A stretch of DNA of 64,000 nt from Leguminivora glycinivorella (Eukaryota; Arthropoda; Insecta; Lepidoptera; Tortricidae), in assembly GCF_023078275.1 (NCBI RefSeq), contig NC_062978.1, positions 19,739,883-19,803,882 on the forward strand. The letters are read 5' to 3'. Position numbers and translations under genes: made by a program. Below, piece after piece: positions 20,598 through 31,881 of this stretch. Positions within the stretch are counted from its first letter, which is position 1. Each line of letters starts with the position of its first letter. The notes beneath the pieces are model-generated. The model searched no databases. It saw nothing but the letters and a program-made list of their open reading frames with translations, and had not been told where the DNA came from.

Positions 20598-20770
20598 CTA
20601 TTTCCTGTATTTTGACGCAAAGGTTTTTACTGTTAGCTCAGCTGCCCAAAGCCGCGCATGCGCGGAAAGCTGGCTTTGAGGAATAGAGACTTTTTTGTAG
20701 GGTTTTAAAATTTAAAGATCTATGCACGTCCCTGTAAATGACGAATAATTCGGGAGTAGGAAATAGTTAT
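20598..20770 (+). repeat. GACGCAAAGG/GCTCAGCTGCCC repeat, short form
   Basis: Shares TTTTGACGCAAAGG, GCTCAGCTGCCCAAAGCC, CTGGCTTTG and TGTAGGGTTTTAAA with the 63.1-kb copy. At 20652-20665 it has a compact palindrome CCGCGCATGCGCGG where the 63-kb copy has a hairpin of about 98 bp. Confidence 0.8.
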
Positions 20771-21420
20771 TAGTTATACAAGGGGGCAAAGTTGTATTTT
20801 AACGCCGAGTGTGGAATTAAATATGAAACGAGAAGTAAATATACATTTGCACCCGAGTGTAACACAAAACTTTTCCCCTCACTATAGCGAGGAAACTACT
20901 ACGCAAAAAATGCGTTTATCACTGCTTCCAGTAGTTCCACAGGTGGTAAATCATCTTTATTACTAGATTCACGTATCAACAACACTCGACTCGACTTTTA
21001 TCAATTTAAAAGCAGTTAATTTGATTTTATTCAAGGTCAAATTACTTTACCCACTAGTGGATAAAATGCGTTTTTACCCGCTGGTATTAAAGGACAAAAC
21101 ACGTGTTTACGAGCTAGTGAGGGGAAAATATTATTATAAAGTCGCACCCATAGCTACTGAATCAACTATAATAATAAATCCTTGCATCCGTCCGTCAAGC
21201 CACGGGTCGCAATATCCTGCCACGGCACCATTGTTAGCTGCCCACAAAGGCAACCCTTGCTGTACTCATTAACAAACCAAAAAATATACCTTGCAAGATA
21301 AACCACGGTAATAGGTTGTTAAAAATACAATTTTGTTTTTGTGACATTCTTGGTATTTAAAATGGTATTTTTTTTATGATGCATTGTTTAATAATATAAT
21401 AGAATAACAACATCTTAAGA
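20771..21420. other. No gene seen
   Basis: Non-coding. The 83-codon frame at 21021-21272 lacks motifs. Confidence 0.4.
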
Positions 21421-21690
21421 GACTCTCGCTAGGTGGCTGGATCAAGGGCCAGATGCAGAAGGCGGTGATTTTGGACACGGCGCGGATAGTCCGACGGTTC
21501 CTCTCTCTGCGGCCCTAACCACCGGCAGCTAAAGCCCCGCTCGCTGCTGATGGCACCCTAGGTTAGGTTTTTTATAATGTGTATATATTTTGTATTGTTT
21601 TGTAAGTGGTTTTGTATTTTACCTTTATAATCATATTATAAAATAGCCTAGCCTAAGAGTTAAAGTAAATAAAGAGAATAATAGAATAAT
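21421..21690 (+). pseudogene. LINE ORF2 C-terminus and 3' UTR
   Basis: The frame reads WIKGQMQKAVILDTARIVRR, then FLSLRP and a stop at 21516-21518, a typical jockey/R1-like LINE end. A 3' UTR with an AATAAA-like signal (21668) follows. Severely 5'-truncated. Confidence 0.65.
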
Positions 21691-22599
21691 ACGTAATTTA
21701 TTACTAATGAAACTTTGGTTGAATTACTAGCCTTTAGTAAAATAGAAGAATGTTCACATGCTTGTCTAAGCACACATAACAAAAATTAAAATGGCAGATA
21801 GTAGTTAGTAACAAACAAAATTTCAACGCCACCGGTTATATACAATATAATATAAGGCATAAGTATAAGCTAGAAATAGTATGAATATTTACAAAAAAAA
21901 ATAAAGGTATTCAAGGCTACAATTTACGAATTTAATACAACTAACACACATTTATTTATCAGTTCTTAAAGCATGTATTATTTATTTATTTCATGTTTCC
22001 AACTCCTGACATTTTTTTTTGTGTTTGTAACAAAAAATAATACAATTTTAATAAAAAGCAAAACCTGGTATTTTATTTGAAAAGCAAATAAGCAAGGCGG
22101 GCACAACTTTGTAGTTTCCGGGCCTGGAGCAATTCAAAATTATTGTGCAACACAATTTTATTATGAACTTTGTTACTACGTCGGTGAACTGTGACACGTA
22201 CTTTCATTACTTTTGACTATAAAAATTCCCCGGCTTGACAATCGCAATGTATGTCATAATTATGAATGAATCAAACGTGTCAGCATTGCGATACCTACAG
22301 CAAGGAAATGTCCTGGGCCTATTTTAGACATTATCTAGCTTTTAAGTTTAGTCTTAGTTTCTTATATAATTATGTAAATATGTTCATGTAAATAAAGATT
22401 TTTCAGTACTTCGTAAAAGAAAGAATCAAACTTCGATCCAAATGTTATGGAATTCAACGTAAAGCAAATTCTAAAATACCTACTGTTCATTATTTAGTTT
22501 TATAATATACTTGGCTTTAGCCCGCGGCTTCAAATGTAAGTAGACACATGTTGTTGGTCCCAAGATTGTGATCATTAGAATATGCATAGTTTGTTTATG
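21691..22599. other. No gene; possible LINE 3' UTR
   Basis: AT-rich. ATGTAAATAAAGATTTTT at about 22387 looks like a transcript 3' end, but no coding part precedes it. Confidence 0.35.
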
Positions 22600-22738
22600 T
22601 AAGTGCGTTTTCACGTTATCCGATCCGATATCGGATGTCGGACCGATATCCCATACATTACAGGCGCCATCTTGATTTTTTTCCATTGAAATCCTTCCGA
22701 CATCCGATATCGAATCGGATAATGTGAAAACGCACTTA
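22600..22738. mobile_element. Tc1/mariner-type MITE (TAAGTGCGTTTTCAC)
   Basis: 139 bp bounded by TA. The arms start TAAGTGCGTTTTCACGTTAT and pair for about 45 bp with the right end, including ATCCGATATCGGATGTCGGA-type sequence. Confidence 0.82.
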
Positions 22739-23104
22739 GGCTAAAATTTTGTATGATTTATTAGACAGCTCAATGAGCTTTCAGCACTTAATTATATGAC
22801 TCATGATCTAAATAAGTTTGCCGTGTAAAATGCTTGTTAAATTCATGTGTAAAGCCATCTGCAAATTATCACCCAATCTAATGTGTTAACGGTCAACGAT
22901 GACAACTCTTCGATGACAGAAATATACATTCCTCTTTGTTCTTAGCACGAGTCAAATTTTTTAGAACACCAGTAAAACGTGACCGTTGTGAAACGATACA
23001 TTACGATACAAGTGTGGAAAAGAAGAAAGTCGAAACGGGTGTCGATAAATTTAAATTGGTTTCGACAACGACGGGTCTTGTGTAAAAAACGTGTGATTTC
23101 GTAC
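22739..23104. other. No gene seen
   Basis: Non-coding flank. Confidence 0.35.
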
Positions 23105-23968
23105 TTTTTAGGGTTCCGTACCAAAAAGGTACAAACAGGAACCCTTATGGTGCGACTCTGTCCGTCTGTCACATTCCTAAATATCTCGAGAACTACTAAT
23201 GCTATCAACTTGAAATTTGTAATAGTTATGAACATTGTAAACCTCTACAAATAGAAAGTATAATTTTTTTAAATTTATGAATTTTAATTGTAGAAAATGG
23301 CCAAAATGAATGGGGGGCACACTGTAAATTTCAAGTTACTAGAACAAGTGGGATATCGTTAGAAAGAGCGCAAATTGAACGTAAATAAACTATTTTTTAT
23401 AATTTTTTTGTTGTGGAAAAAAAAAGAATTTTGAAGGAAAATGTAAAAAAAAATACCGTCCCCCCCTTATCTCCGAAGTTTACCAACTAAAAATTATGAA
23501 AATTTTAGGAAACATTGGTTTTATGCTAAATATTACAGAAAAAATATAATCGTGTTTGTATCTTGGAAACTTTTTTTTTAATTCACAAAAAACTTTTCAT
23601 ATTTTTACTTTCAAGTTACCCACCCTTGCGAATGTACATATATCGTACTTCAAATTAATACCAGATGTTACGTAAACCGTCTTCTTTCCAATAAAGTAAA
23701 AACTGTTTAAATCAGTTAACATTATTAAAGAATTATCCCTGAAAAACCAACTTAGTATACAGGTCGCGCAAATTAGTTAGCGAATTCACGAAGAGATGGC
23801 GCTATACACAATAATGCTCATTAGTACCTATACTTTTGTCTTCTAGTCAAGTCATTAGAGTTATATGAAAACATGAGATTATTTTAACTAGGTAGTAGGT
23901 AGTTTGAAAGAAAGTTTGTACGGGACCCTCGGTGGGCGAGTCCGACTCGCACTTGGCCGGTTTTTTTT
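23105..23968 (+). repeat. GGGTTCCGTA...TTGGCCGG repeat, full copy
   Basis: Starts TTTTTAGGGTTCCGTACC and ends with GTCCGACTCGCACTTGGCCG followed by a T run. It holds TCCGTCTGTC after the head. From memory this is a very common lepidopteran interspersed repeat; its class is uncertain. No coding sequence. Confidence 0.8.
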
Positions 23969-24002
23969 ATATTTTATTGTTGTATAAATTAAATGGAATA
24001 TA

Positions 24003-24312
24003 AGGGCCATTTTTTTTTTCAAAGTTGTCCACCCCACTTTTTTTGTAACATGGGTATTTTTTACGCGATTAATACTGAATACATCAGAATCGCGAGCTCT
24101 TTCGATCCTGATAGGAGAAAAAAAATGTCCCAAGATTACCATACATTCTTTTGAACTTTCCTATCCGTTACAGCCATACAAAATGTGTGAAAAAATGGTA
24201 ACTGAATGGGAAAAAACTTTGGGACACTTTTTTTTCCTATTGCAATTGAAAGAGCTCACGATTCTGAGTGGAGACCACATAAAAATTTCCAAATCCAAAA
24301 AAAATGGCCCAT
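24003..24312. repeat. Fold-back element, AGAATCGCGAGCTCTTTCGA family
   Basis: The left half carries GGGCCATTTTTT, GTTGTCCACCCCAC, AGAATCGCGAGCTCTTTCGA, TCCTGATAGGA and TGTCCCA. The right half repeats the inner blocks inverted (TTTGGGACA, TTTCCTAT, AAAGAGCTCACGATTCTGAG) and ends in AAAATGGCCC. The arms span about 300 bp overall. Confidence 0.7.
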
Positions 24313-24987
24313 AAATCAGAGGAGTCAGTGTCAAAATGAGGTTGATTCAAACAACAATTTCGCTTTTGGCGGTGTTAAATATCCAATCCACATTGTATCT
24401 AGACCTAATATTTACTAATCTTAAATCTCGTATCGGGCCAACAGTCTTCATATATTATTACCTCTGCATTCCACCATGTTTTTGTCTAATTAGCATAAGC
24501 CGTACAAACCTGTCGTTAAAATTTAGGTTCGATCATCCCATCCCAACCCGTCAATTATGCGTGGCCACAATCTAACTGATGATTATGCTTATGCTCATAA
24601 TGTCTATAATGACTATTATTATGTGATGGAGTTAGCCATTGTTGAAGAATGTTGTTTCGCATCCGTTTAAGTAGGTACTTATAAAATTTTTGATGTGTAT
24701 AAGTTTTTGCTTAGCTTAATAAAAGTTTTTAGAATGGTTAAAAAATATTTAGAATTACCAAAGCCGTTTTGTTAAGTATATCGTAAAAAATCATGCAGAG
24801 GTGTTGATTTTTTCTATGTGATAGCCAACATTTCATTTGTAATTTCATGGCTCATGGATGACACGCTATTATATGTGGCCACGACATATCGTCAGTCACC
24901 ACCAATATATTGGAGATATCGAGGTTGCCAAAAATATCTGACTAACTCCAACTCTTTGACAATATACACGTCCTCAGATATTTGCCT
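24313..24987. other. No gene seen
   Basis: AT-rich and non-coding. Confidence 0.4.
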
Positions 24988-25128
24988 GTAGGCCTAGCAC
25001 ATGATGGCCGCGGGAGTATGTCGCCGCGAGATAGACTACCTGTCCTTATGTCATTAATACAATTAAACAAAGACGTGTCATCTATCTCGCGGCGACATAC
25101 TCCCGCGGCCATCATGTGCTAGGCCTAC
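24988..25128. mobile_element. MITE with perfect 48-bp inverted repeats
   Basis: The arms at 24988-25035 and 25081-25128 are exact reverse complements (start GTAGGCCTAGCACATGATGG) around a 45-bp loop. A TA at each end fits a Tc1/mariner-type target. The arms are GC-rich against an AT-rich background. Confidence 0.85.
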
Positions 25129-26382
25129 TGATGAGCTTTGGCAACTCCGATACCGATACATCTTGATAGCATCTATAGTCTCCAAAGTGATCAATCCTCA
25201 TCAAGGCCTGCGAGATTTACTGACTGTCGCGTGTCCATTGCCGGTTCAGTAGACGCGGACGGCTGACGGCTGCTCGGCGCGTGAGCAATGGACGGCTCAC
25301 TGCGCTGCTGATAGATGAGATGCACTGGCTAATGCGAACGTGTAACTGACATTGAAACGGTACTTGAAATTGTACCAGTTGTGATTCTTCGTGAGTAAAG
25401 AAGCAGCTCCTACAATAACATGGGAATAATAATGGTAAAAAGAGGGAAAGTAAAAACAATGCTGGCATTCATGTCTTTTCTAGGATATCTCCGTACAAGT
25501 TAGTGCAAACATACTATAATACAACGTGTTACCGGTATCACTCAAAACCTCAGACACCCCAACTGATTTTTATTTTTTTAAACTCATCTAGAGTATTAAT
25601 CTTTTAATCTGATGGTTACTTTTTTTTTAATTTAATTTTTAATTTTCTGTACAGCTCTACTTGACTTTTAGCTCTACACTCAATAAAGTAATTGCTAACT
25701 ACTATCATAAACCATAAAACTATTTATTTGTGTACGTTACTGCAACGACATAACGTTTACCAATAGACAGCTAAGATGTCACTGTAAAACACTTTAAAGC
25801 TTTGTCACAGTAGACTTCAAATTGCACAGGTAATCGCAGTAAGCAAATTTAAACCCATTATTCAAAATGACAAGGTTGTAATTAGGTACGAGTTCAAATT
25901 GTTATGACTTATGATAAACATTAAGAATAAACTGACAAACAACGTCAAACTCGTTGCGGAAAAAATAATCGTCCAAGTAACCAGCCAGTATTAATACCCC
26001 CAAATACTGAAAAAGGTAAACAACCTCTAGCAATGCGATATACACAATGTTGTATTACGAATACAATAGAATAGGCACATAAAAAATAACTAATAATACT
26101 AATTTTAATCAAAATATTACCCCCATCAAGATATAGCTCAATCGATTCTACTCTCGATTCTGAACAAACGGTTTTCAGGTTTTTAGTGTTAAATGAAACA
26201 CGGTGTATATGTGTATTAGCAAGACGACCGAATGACTGCGTACACAGTATACGATACCAATCTTTACAATTGAAAAAAAAAGAAGATACCTATTAAATAC
26301 CTAATAAAATACATTGATTCCCTTAAGTACCTACCCTAGTCAAAGAGGAAGAATAAAACATCTACTCGTAGCTATTAAATAA
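25129..26382. other. No gene seen
   Basis: Non-coding. A GC-richer patch at 25225-25320 (GCTGACGGCTGCTCGGCGCG) was not recognised. Confidence 0.4.
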
Positions 26383-26533
26383 CGCCGTGGCTTGCGTGGG
26401 CGACGGTCGCGCGATGGTCGCGCGACGGCGATGCGACGCATACGAAATCAAACCTTATCGATATGGAAGTATGAGACGCGACGGCGACGGTCGCGCGACG
26501 GTCGCGCGACCGTCGCCCACGTAAGACACGGCG
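26383..26533. mobile_element. GC-rich MITE (CGCCGTG...CACGGCG)
   Basis: 151 bp with ends CGCCGTGGCTTGCGTGGGCG and CGCCCACGTAAGACACGGCG. It is filled with GGTCGCGCGAC-type blocks that can pair over most of its length. The arginine-rich frame over it is a composition artefact. Confidence 0.78.
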
Positions 26534-28383
26534 TAAATACAATTGAGAAGTGGGGGGTCATTCAAAATGCGTTCAAAACTTGTATAAATAAATTTGAATT
26601 TCATATCTGGAAACATCCTAACCTTACTTCACGGATGTTAAGCATCGAAATTTACTAAAAATATTCCATCGAACACACGTTTCCCGGGAATATTTGTAAA
26701 TTTTGTGAACGATGACAATTTGCCCGAAATAGGAATCGCAGGTACCGGTAAATATGGATTATGGATTTGCGTTTTATAAAATCGGATATTCTAAACTATT
26801 TCCGAAGCACTGGAAATGCAAAGTTATAGAATATTTTGAAGTGGGTCAGTTTTTGGGTGCATCGGTTGCTGCTGAAAATTTATATACGTTTTAACATGTT
26901 ACTTGTGTATTACGTGGTATTATAATATTTTTACGACTACTATTATATAAAAAAATAATTCAAAATCTTGGGTTACCATTTTATGCAAACTTAGCGAACA
27001 GAGCTGTCAGCATAAATGTGTTTTACATAAAAATAGCCTGACATCTAAAATTCAAAGAAATTTCTTGCCCAAAAAGTGTCCGAAAAAAATAAAACCACTA
27101 AATTAGACCACGGTTCCTATCCTCAAAACAAGAACAATTTAAAATAAAACAAAACTTTGCGAAAGTCGTCCCTATTCAGGTGGGTAAAAAAATGTTATTT
27201 ACCTAGTTATCTTTGAGGATCCTGTAATTTGAAGAGAATATGCGACATTTCGTTGTAAGAAAGAAATATATGTAACTCTCCTTATAAGATAATGTCTAAG
27301 AAAAGAAAGTACCTAAGTATGTTCAGTGAGCTCCGAAATCGCATGAAGAAATTATGATTGAATTCATTGATAAATTCGCCATGTGCTTTTGCAACTGTAA
27401 CTTGAAAATTCAAACAAAAATTTACTCGTTCCAATAACAATAAATCTTTGTTTGATACTCGGTTAGATGTCAACAATTAAGTTAATAAATATCAGTCAAA
27501 TAAATTGAATAAAATTAACAACTAAGGATCTACAAGTTTTACTCTTATATGGACTGTCGATAGATGGCAGGAAGTGTACCTATTTAATTTGACTACAGAA
27601 TTTATTCTAATTTAGTGGTATACCGATTGCAGACGTTTCTGATTCTCAAAAAGTTAAAATTCGACTTAGTCAAATAACTTTTTTACATTTACTTCCAACG
27701 TTTCGAAGAGGACGTTTACCAGTGGTTTTGGAGAAGCCAGGCTAAAATTAACAGGAACATCTTTTTAGTTGAGTGGGCATTTTCTAAAGACCCGCATTTA
27801 AAATCCTACTAGAAAAAAAAAACTTCTCTACTTACCTAATATAATTTTCTATCGAAAATACACCGTGACATCTTTTATAATTTTGACTGAAACGATCTGA
27901 AAATCCCGAAAATGCTTTCTAAATACATAAACAATAAAGACAATTGTCACAAATGCTAAAAAAATAATAGAAATAGAATCTGAGCGTCAATAAAGTTGAA
28001 CTGAAGCAAATCTGTTCAGCGGAAAAAGGCCGTAGGTATAGGTATCTCCTTCAATTTTTAGTAACATACGTCGTTTTGAGTATGCAGGTTAGCACGCACG
28101 ATGGGGTCCGATAACAAACAATGGAATATACACAGATGAGCCAGTCATATCGTTTTTGGGCAACGTGCTTACTAGGAGTAACCGTTTTGATAGGGTGTGG
28201 TGTAAGTTGAAGGAAAATGCGATTTAATCATTCTTAATTTAGAATCGTCTGAAGAAAGAAAGACGTATTTCCTAATTTAATAAAAAATATATTCCATTAT
28301 ACTACACGTTTATGGCGCTTTTTTCCCTTTGCGCCGCGATTTATTTTAAATGTTTTTTTCTTACGCGTGTCCGCGCTCCGGCA
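26534..28383. other. No gene seen
   Basis: About 1.85 kb of AT-rich non-coding DNA with no supported repeat. Confidence 0.4.
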
Positions 28384-28508
28384 TACAGTCACCGGGATAA
28401 CTAAGTGATGATTTCTGCACCTTGTCGCTTTTAATTGTTTGACATTTCAAACAAGACGTTAATGTGACAAGATATAGAAATCATCACATATTTATGCCGG
28501 TGACTGTA
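28384..28508. mobile_element. Tc1/mariner-type MITE (TACAGTCACCGG)
   Basis: 125 bp bounded by TA. TACAGTCACCGGGATAA pairs with TTATGCCGGTGACTGTA, and the inner GTGATGATTTCT pairs with AGAAATCATCAC. Confidence 0.82.
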
Positions 28509-29222
28509 CAAGGTATTAAAGACGTACCTATTTAATCATACCTAGACCTACAGTGATAACTATTTTTCACGATGCAGATCGTCTGCTCGTTTTATAATAC
28601 TTCTCTGACATACCTGCAGGTATTTTTAACTACAATAATTTGGAAAGATGGCACAGTTAAATGTAATCATCCATGTGTTTTACTAGTAACCTGAAACAAC
28701 GGAATCTGATATATAGTATGATATTTCAATCATACAACCTTAACTTCGATCCGATTTCGTATACCTGACACGGATATACCATAACCGCTATTCGCCTGTG
28801 ACTTAAGCTAGTCGACCGTTCCAGAATAGGCGCGTAAAAAGCACGGTCGCAATGCATGCCAATTCGTTACCGGACGGCGGACCGGCGTCTGCAGGGCAAG
28901 CACGGCGGGCGCGACAATAGGAGTACGAGATAGATACGTCCCATTCACAGATCTTTATTTTCATACTATTAGAAGCAATAAGTTCATCTATTTATGTAGG
29001 GGCCAAGCGTGTCACATTTTGTACAGTTCGTTACTTACCTGTGATAGGAAATTTTAATCAGGACCTAGTGTTCATAACTATTAGTATTGTGTTGTTGCAT
29101 CAGATCAGTATTATCAATATTATTATCGTGCCTGTTTTGATAGATATTACAGCTATTAAGACGCTAGAGTTCATTAAATATTGCCAAAAACGGCTTAATT
29201 GACTATACCACAAAGAGTGGCG
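28509..29222. other. No gene; diverged repeat traces
   Basis: At 28995-29070, TAGGGGCCAAGCGTGTCACA and the following bases resemble the interior of the 43.1-kb hAT-like element. At 28885-28920, GCAGGGCAAGCACGGCGGGC matches, inverted, a block near 29600-29640. Confidence 0.4.
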
Positions 29223-29230
29223 TGATATTA

Positions 29231-29337
29231 CAATACTGGCGGTCTAGTACAACTGGCACTCCCGTCCGCGAGCCATACTTGAAGTCGCGCTTGATGCATG
29301 GACTCGCACGCGACAACGCAAGTTGTGCTAAACCGCC
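29231..29337. mobile_element. Small hAT-like MITE
   Basis: 107 bp flanked by the 8-bp duplication TGATATTA (29223-29230 and 29338-29345). GGCGGTCTAGTACAACT near the left end pairs with AGTTGTGCTAAACCGCC at the right end. Confidence 0.65.
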
Positions 29338-29345
29338 TGATATTA

Positions 29346-30002
29346 TTTAGCTAAAAAATAGATATTAACATTATAAAATATCATCAGAGTACGTCACACG
29401 TTTTGGAAGAAAAATCTAATTTTTTTTCACAAGAGTTTTATTGGTCTTTTTTTTTTCAAAAACGTAGTGTAGGACGAGTACCACCAATGTCATAAGGAAC
29501 CTGTCTTCGATTTAGGCATTTTCGTTCCTGTTGCGCCTTAACACAGTTAGAAAAGGACAGAAGACCGTATAACTTGGTCTAACTACCGCCAACTCGCGGG
29601 CGAGATACTGTCGCGCTGATCATGCTTGCCCTGCAGCACCGGCCACGTGCCGAGCCTAGTTATTGCCAAATCGGTGACGTAAATAGCGATACAAAAATTG
29701 AATCTGCAGGTTCTGTTTTTAGGATTCTGTACTAAAAAATTCTGAACGGATACTAAGCCCTGATTTGTCAAGAGAATTGGATAGCTAGAGGAAACAAAAT
29801 CCTGTCTTATCGGTGAGGTGCGATCTTTTTCAGACTAGTAAACATTTATAGGTTAATAAAGTAGTACTCGTAGATAATAGCCGATAACGAAATAGTTCTT
29901 TTTTATGATGACTAGTTTTGCCCATGGCTTCGCTCTCGTAAGAAAGAGACAAAAAGTAGCCTATGTTAAAATATCAAGATATAATATAATAACAGCGTAA
30001 AA
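29346..30002. other. No gene; Helitron-like 3' fragment
   Basis: 29908-29972, read on the minus strand, gives TAGGCTACTTTTTGTCTCTT then GAGCGAAGCCATGGGCAAAA and CTAGT, the 3' end of the repeat family seen complete at 42.0 and 53.5 kb. The rest is unremarkable. Confidence 0.5.
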
Positions 30003-30346
30003 GGGTAATTTTTATTCAAAGTTGTCCACCCCACTTTTTTTGGGTTTGGAATTTTTTATGTAGTTTCCACTCAGAATCGCGAGCTCTTTCAATCCTAATA
30101 GGTACAGTATATAAGAAAAAAGTGTTGGGACACTTTTTCCCATTCCGTTACCATTTTTTCATACATAATGTATGGCGGTAACGGAATGGAAGGTTTGAAA
30201 AATGTATGAAAGTCTTGGGACATTTTTTTCCTATCAGGATCGAAAGAACTCGCGATTCTGAATAAATATCGTGTAAAAAATACCTAATATGTTACAAAAA
30301 AAGTGGGAAGGACAAGTTAGAAAAAAAAATGGCCCAAAATCAGGCA
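30003..30346. repeat. Fold-back element, AGAATCGCGAG family, second copy
   Basis: Same block order as at 24.0 kb: GTTGTCCACCCCAC, AGAATCGCGAGCTCTTTCAA, GTTGGGACA, then inverted CTTGGGACA, CCTATCAGGATCGAAAGA and CTCGCGATTCTGA, ending AAAATGGCCC. The 106-codon frame across its right end is not a gene. Confidence 0.7.
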
Positions 30347-30592
30347 TTACAATCACGGCGCAAAAAAGTCAACCCAGTTTTCTAACCAGGACAAAAGCAT
30401 ATAACTGTATATCTCAAGGAAACAAACATGTTACAAGGTGCAGTAATAATGTAGGTATGTGTTGCCATAATATTCGTGCCGCAATAACATTAACTCATGG
30501 TACTAACTCCCCATTGCTCATAAGGTTAGGGTGTTGCACCATCACAAGAGGTAATATAGCTTTGGACTACCCGTTCAATAAATGTATTCAGA

Positions 30593-30777
30593 TACGTCAA
30601 ATGGGGTGAATAGGGATGCCGAGGTGAATAGGGACGAGGCTTAAATTGTAATTTGCCCTCCCATTTCTTAAAAAAATACTATAGAAATTGTATCATTCAA
30701 TTGTTATGATCTTATGATACACTTAGTCCCGTCCGTCCCTTTTCAGCCAGGCATCCATATTCACCCCATTTGACGTA
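30593..30777. mobile_element. Tc1/mariner-type MITE (TACGTCAAATGGGGTGAATA)
   Basis: 185 bp bounded by TA. TACGTCAAATGGGGTGAATA pairs with TATTCACCCCATTTGACGTA, and GGGATGCC with GGCATCC. Confidence 0.82.
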
Positions 30778-30928
30778 CTTTCTTGAGTAATTTTATGCCA
30801 TTTTTACCGCTCAAAATTTTATATACCTAACTACAAGCTTTTTGATACATTTCGATGCAGTTTTACTTATATTAGTTAATATTGTTTATTTAGAATACCT
30901 TTCTGATCGATTGGAAAACATATCTTTT

Positions 30929-31062
30929 TTTTTATACCACGTTGGTGGCAAACAGGTATACGGTCCGTCTGATGGAAAGCGGTCAACGTAACCTATGGAC
31001 GCCTGCAACTCAAGGGGTGTCACATGCGCGTTGCCGACCCATTAGAAACTTGTACACTCCTT
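30929..31062 (-). repeat. CGTAGTATAAAAAA-ended repeat, copy 1
   Basis: On the minus strand it runs from GGAGTGTACAAGTTTCTAAT through AGTTGCAGGCGTCCATAGGT to a poly(A)-like end. Same family as both arms of the inverted repeat at 45.7-48.1 kb and as 60.9 kb. Likely the 3' end of a retroposon. Confidence 0.7.
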
Positions 31063-31419
31063 TTTAATTATTAAGTTGTTGGATTCAGTTTATTGAGGCA
31101 GGTGCAAAATCGGGATTTTGCAGGAGAGCGGTTTAAAGATACAACAGAACACACGTAGTACCTATCAACTTCCGTATTTGTTTTAATAATTCGTTTTTTT
31201 TTCATCATTAACATTTTTACGGCGAGGCGAAAATTGTGTTCTACAACAGAGAAGTATATTTTTCTTTGCTTCACAGTGGAAAAGTAGCTTTGATCATTCA
31301 TATTGGGGAAAAATCCCTTTTTCAAATAGGCGGTCCGAAAACGACGGGGTGTAACTCTGGGAGTAAGAATATTGTAAACTTTAGTATTTAACTATGGGAA
31401 CAAATCAAATTATTTTAAC
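31063..31419. other. No gene seen
   Basis: Non-coding; an 84-codon minus-strand frame has no motifs. Confidence 0.4.
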
Positions 31420-31558
31420 AAATATTTAAAAATCGAAATAAGATGTCATATATTAAAGAAAAAATGACGAGCACCACCAGTGGTGAAGGCCGGATTCGAA
31501 CCGGCGTCTTTAGCAATCCGGGCTAACGCCATGAACCCCTAGGCCACCTCGCCATAGC
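31420..31558 (-). mobile_element. tRNA-headed SINE, left half of head-to-head pair
   Basis: On the minus strand GGCGAGGTGGCCTAGGGGTT (box A region) and GCCGGTTCGAATCCGGCC (box B) lie about 40 bp apart, followed by TTCACCACTGGTGG and an AT tail. A 73-nt tRNA-like fold is conceivable, but the acceptor stem mismatches and the tail favour a SINE. Confidence 0.65.
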
Positions 31559-31740
31559 GGAAGCCGTCGAAATTTGTCTTCTATATGTCATCTTTGTAAG
31601 ACTAGGCCTCTTTGACCAACTCTAAGGGCAAGCAGTAAGTGCTTGCACCTCCTATACGAAACCTTTACAGGTTTACGATATAGCTAGAGAGACTGGTGGT
31701 GCCATCTAGACGCAAGTATGGGAACAAATCATTCATGTTG
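31559..31740. other. Spacer of the head-to-head SINE pair
   Basis: About 180 bp of unique-looking sequence; nothing recognised. Confidence 0.4.
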
Positions 31741-31868
31741 TAACGCCATGAACGTTAGCCCGGATTGCTAAAGACGCCGGTTCGAATCCAGCCTTCACCA
31801 CTGGTGGTGGCTCGTCATTTTTTCTTTAATATATTATGACATATTATTTCGATTTTTTTTAATATTTA
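31741..31868 (+). mobile_element. tRNA-headed SINE, right half of head-to-head pair
   Basis: A plus-strand copy lacking most of box A. GCCGGTTCGAATCCAGCC, TTCACCACTGGTGG and the same AT tail mirror the left copy, so the two can form a long hairpin. Confidence 0.65.
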
Positions 31869-31881
31869 AGTAACTTTAACC

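Noticed and set aside
26392..26658. Arginine-rich 88-codon frame
   Set aside because: It overlaps a GC-rich MITE made of GGTCGCGCGAC blocks; composition artefact.
30289..30609. 106-codon frame
   Set aside because: It spans the edge of a fold-back repeat and a MITE; no domain or codon signal.
31491..31558. tRNA gene on the minus strand
   Set aside because: Boxes A and B are good, but the acceptor stem mismatches, a second inverted copy exists and an AT tail follows; a SINE is more likely.
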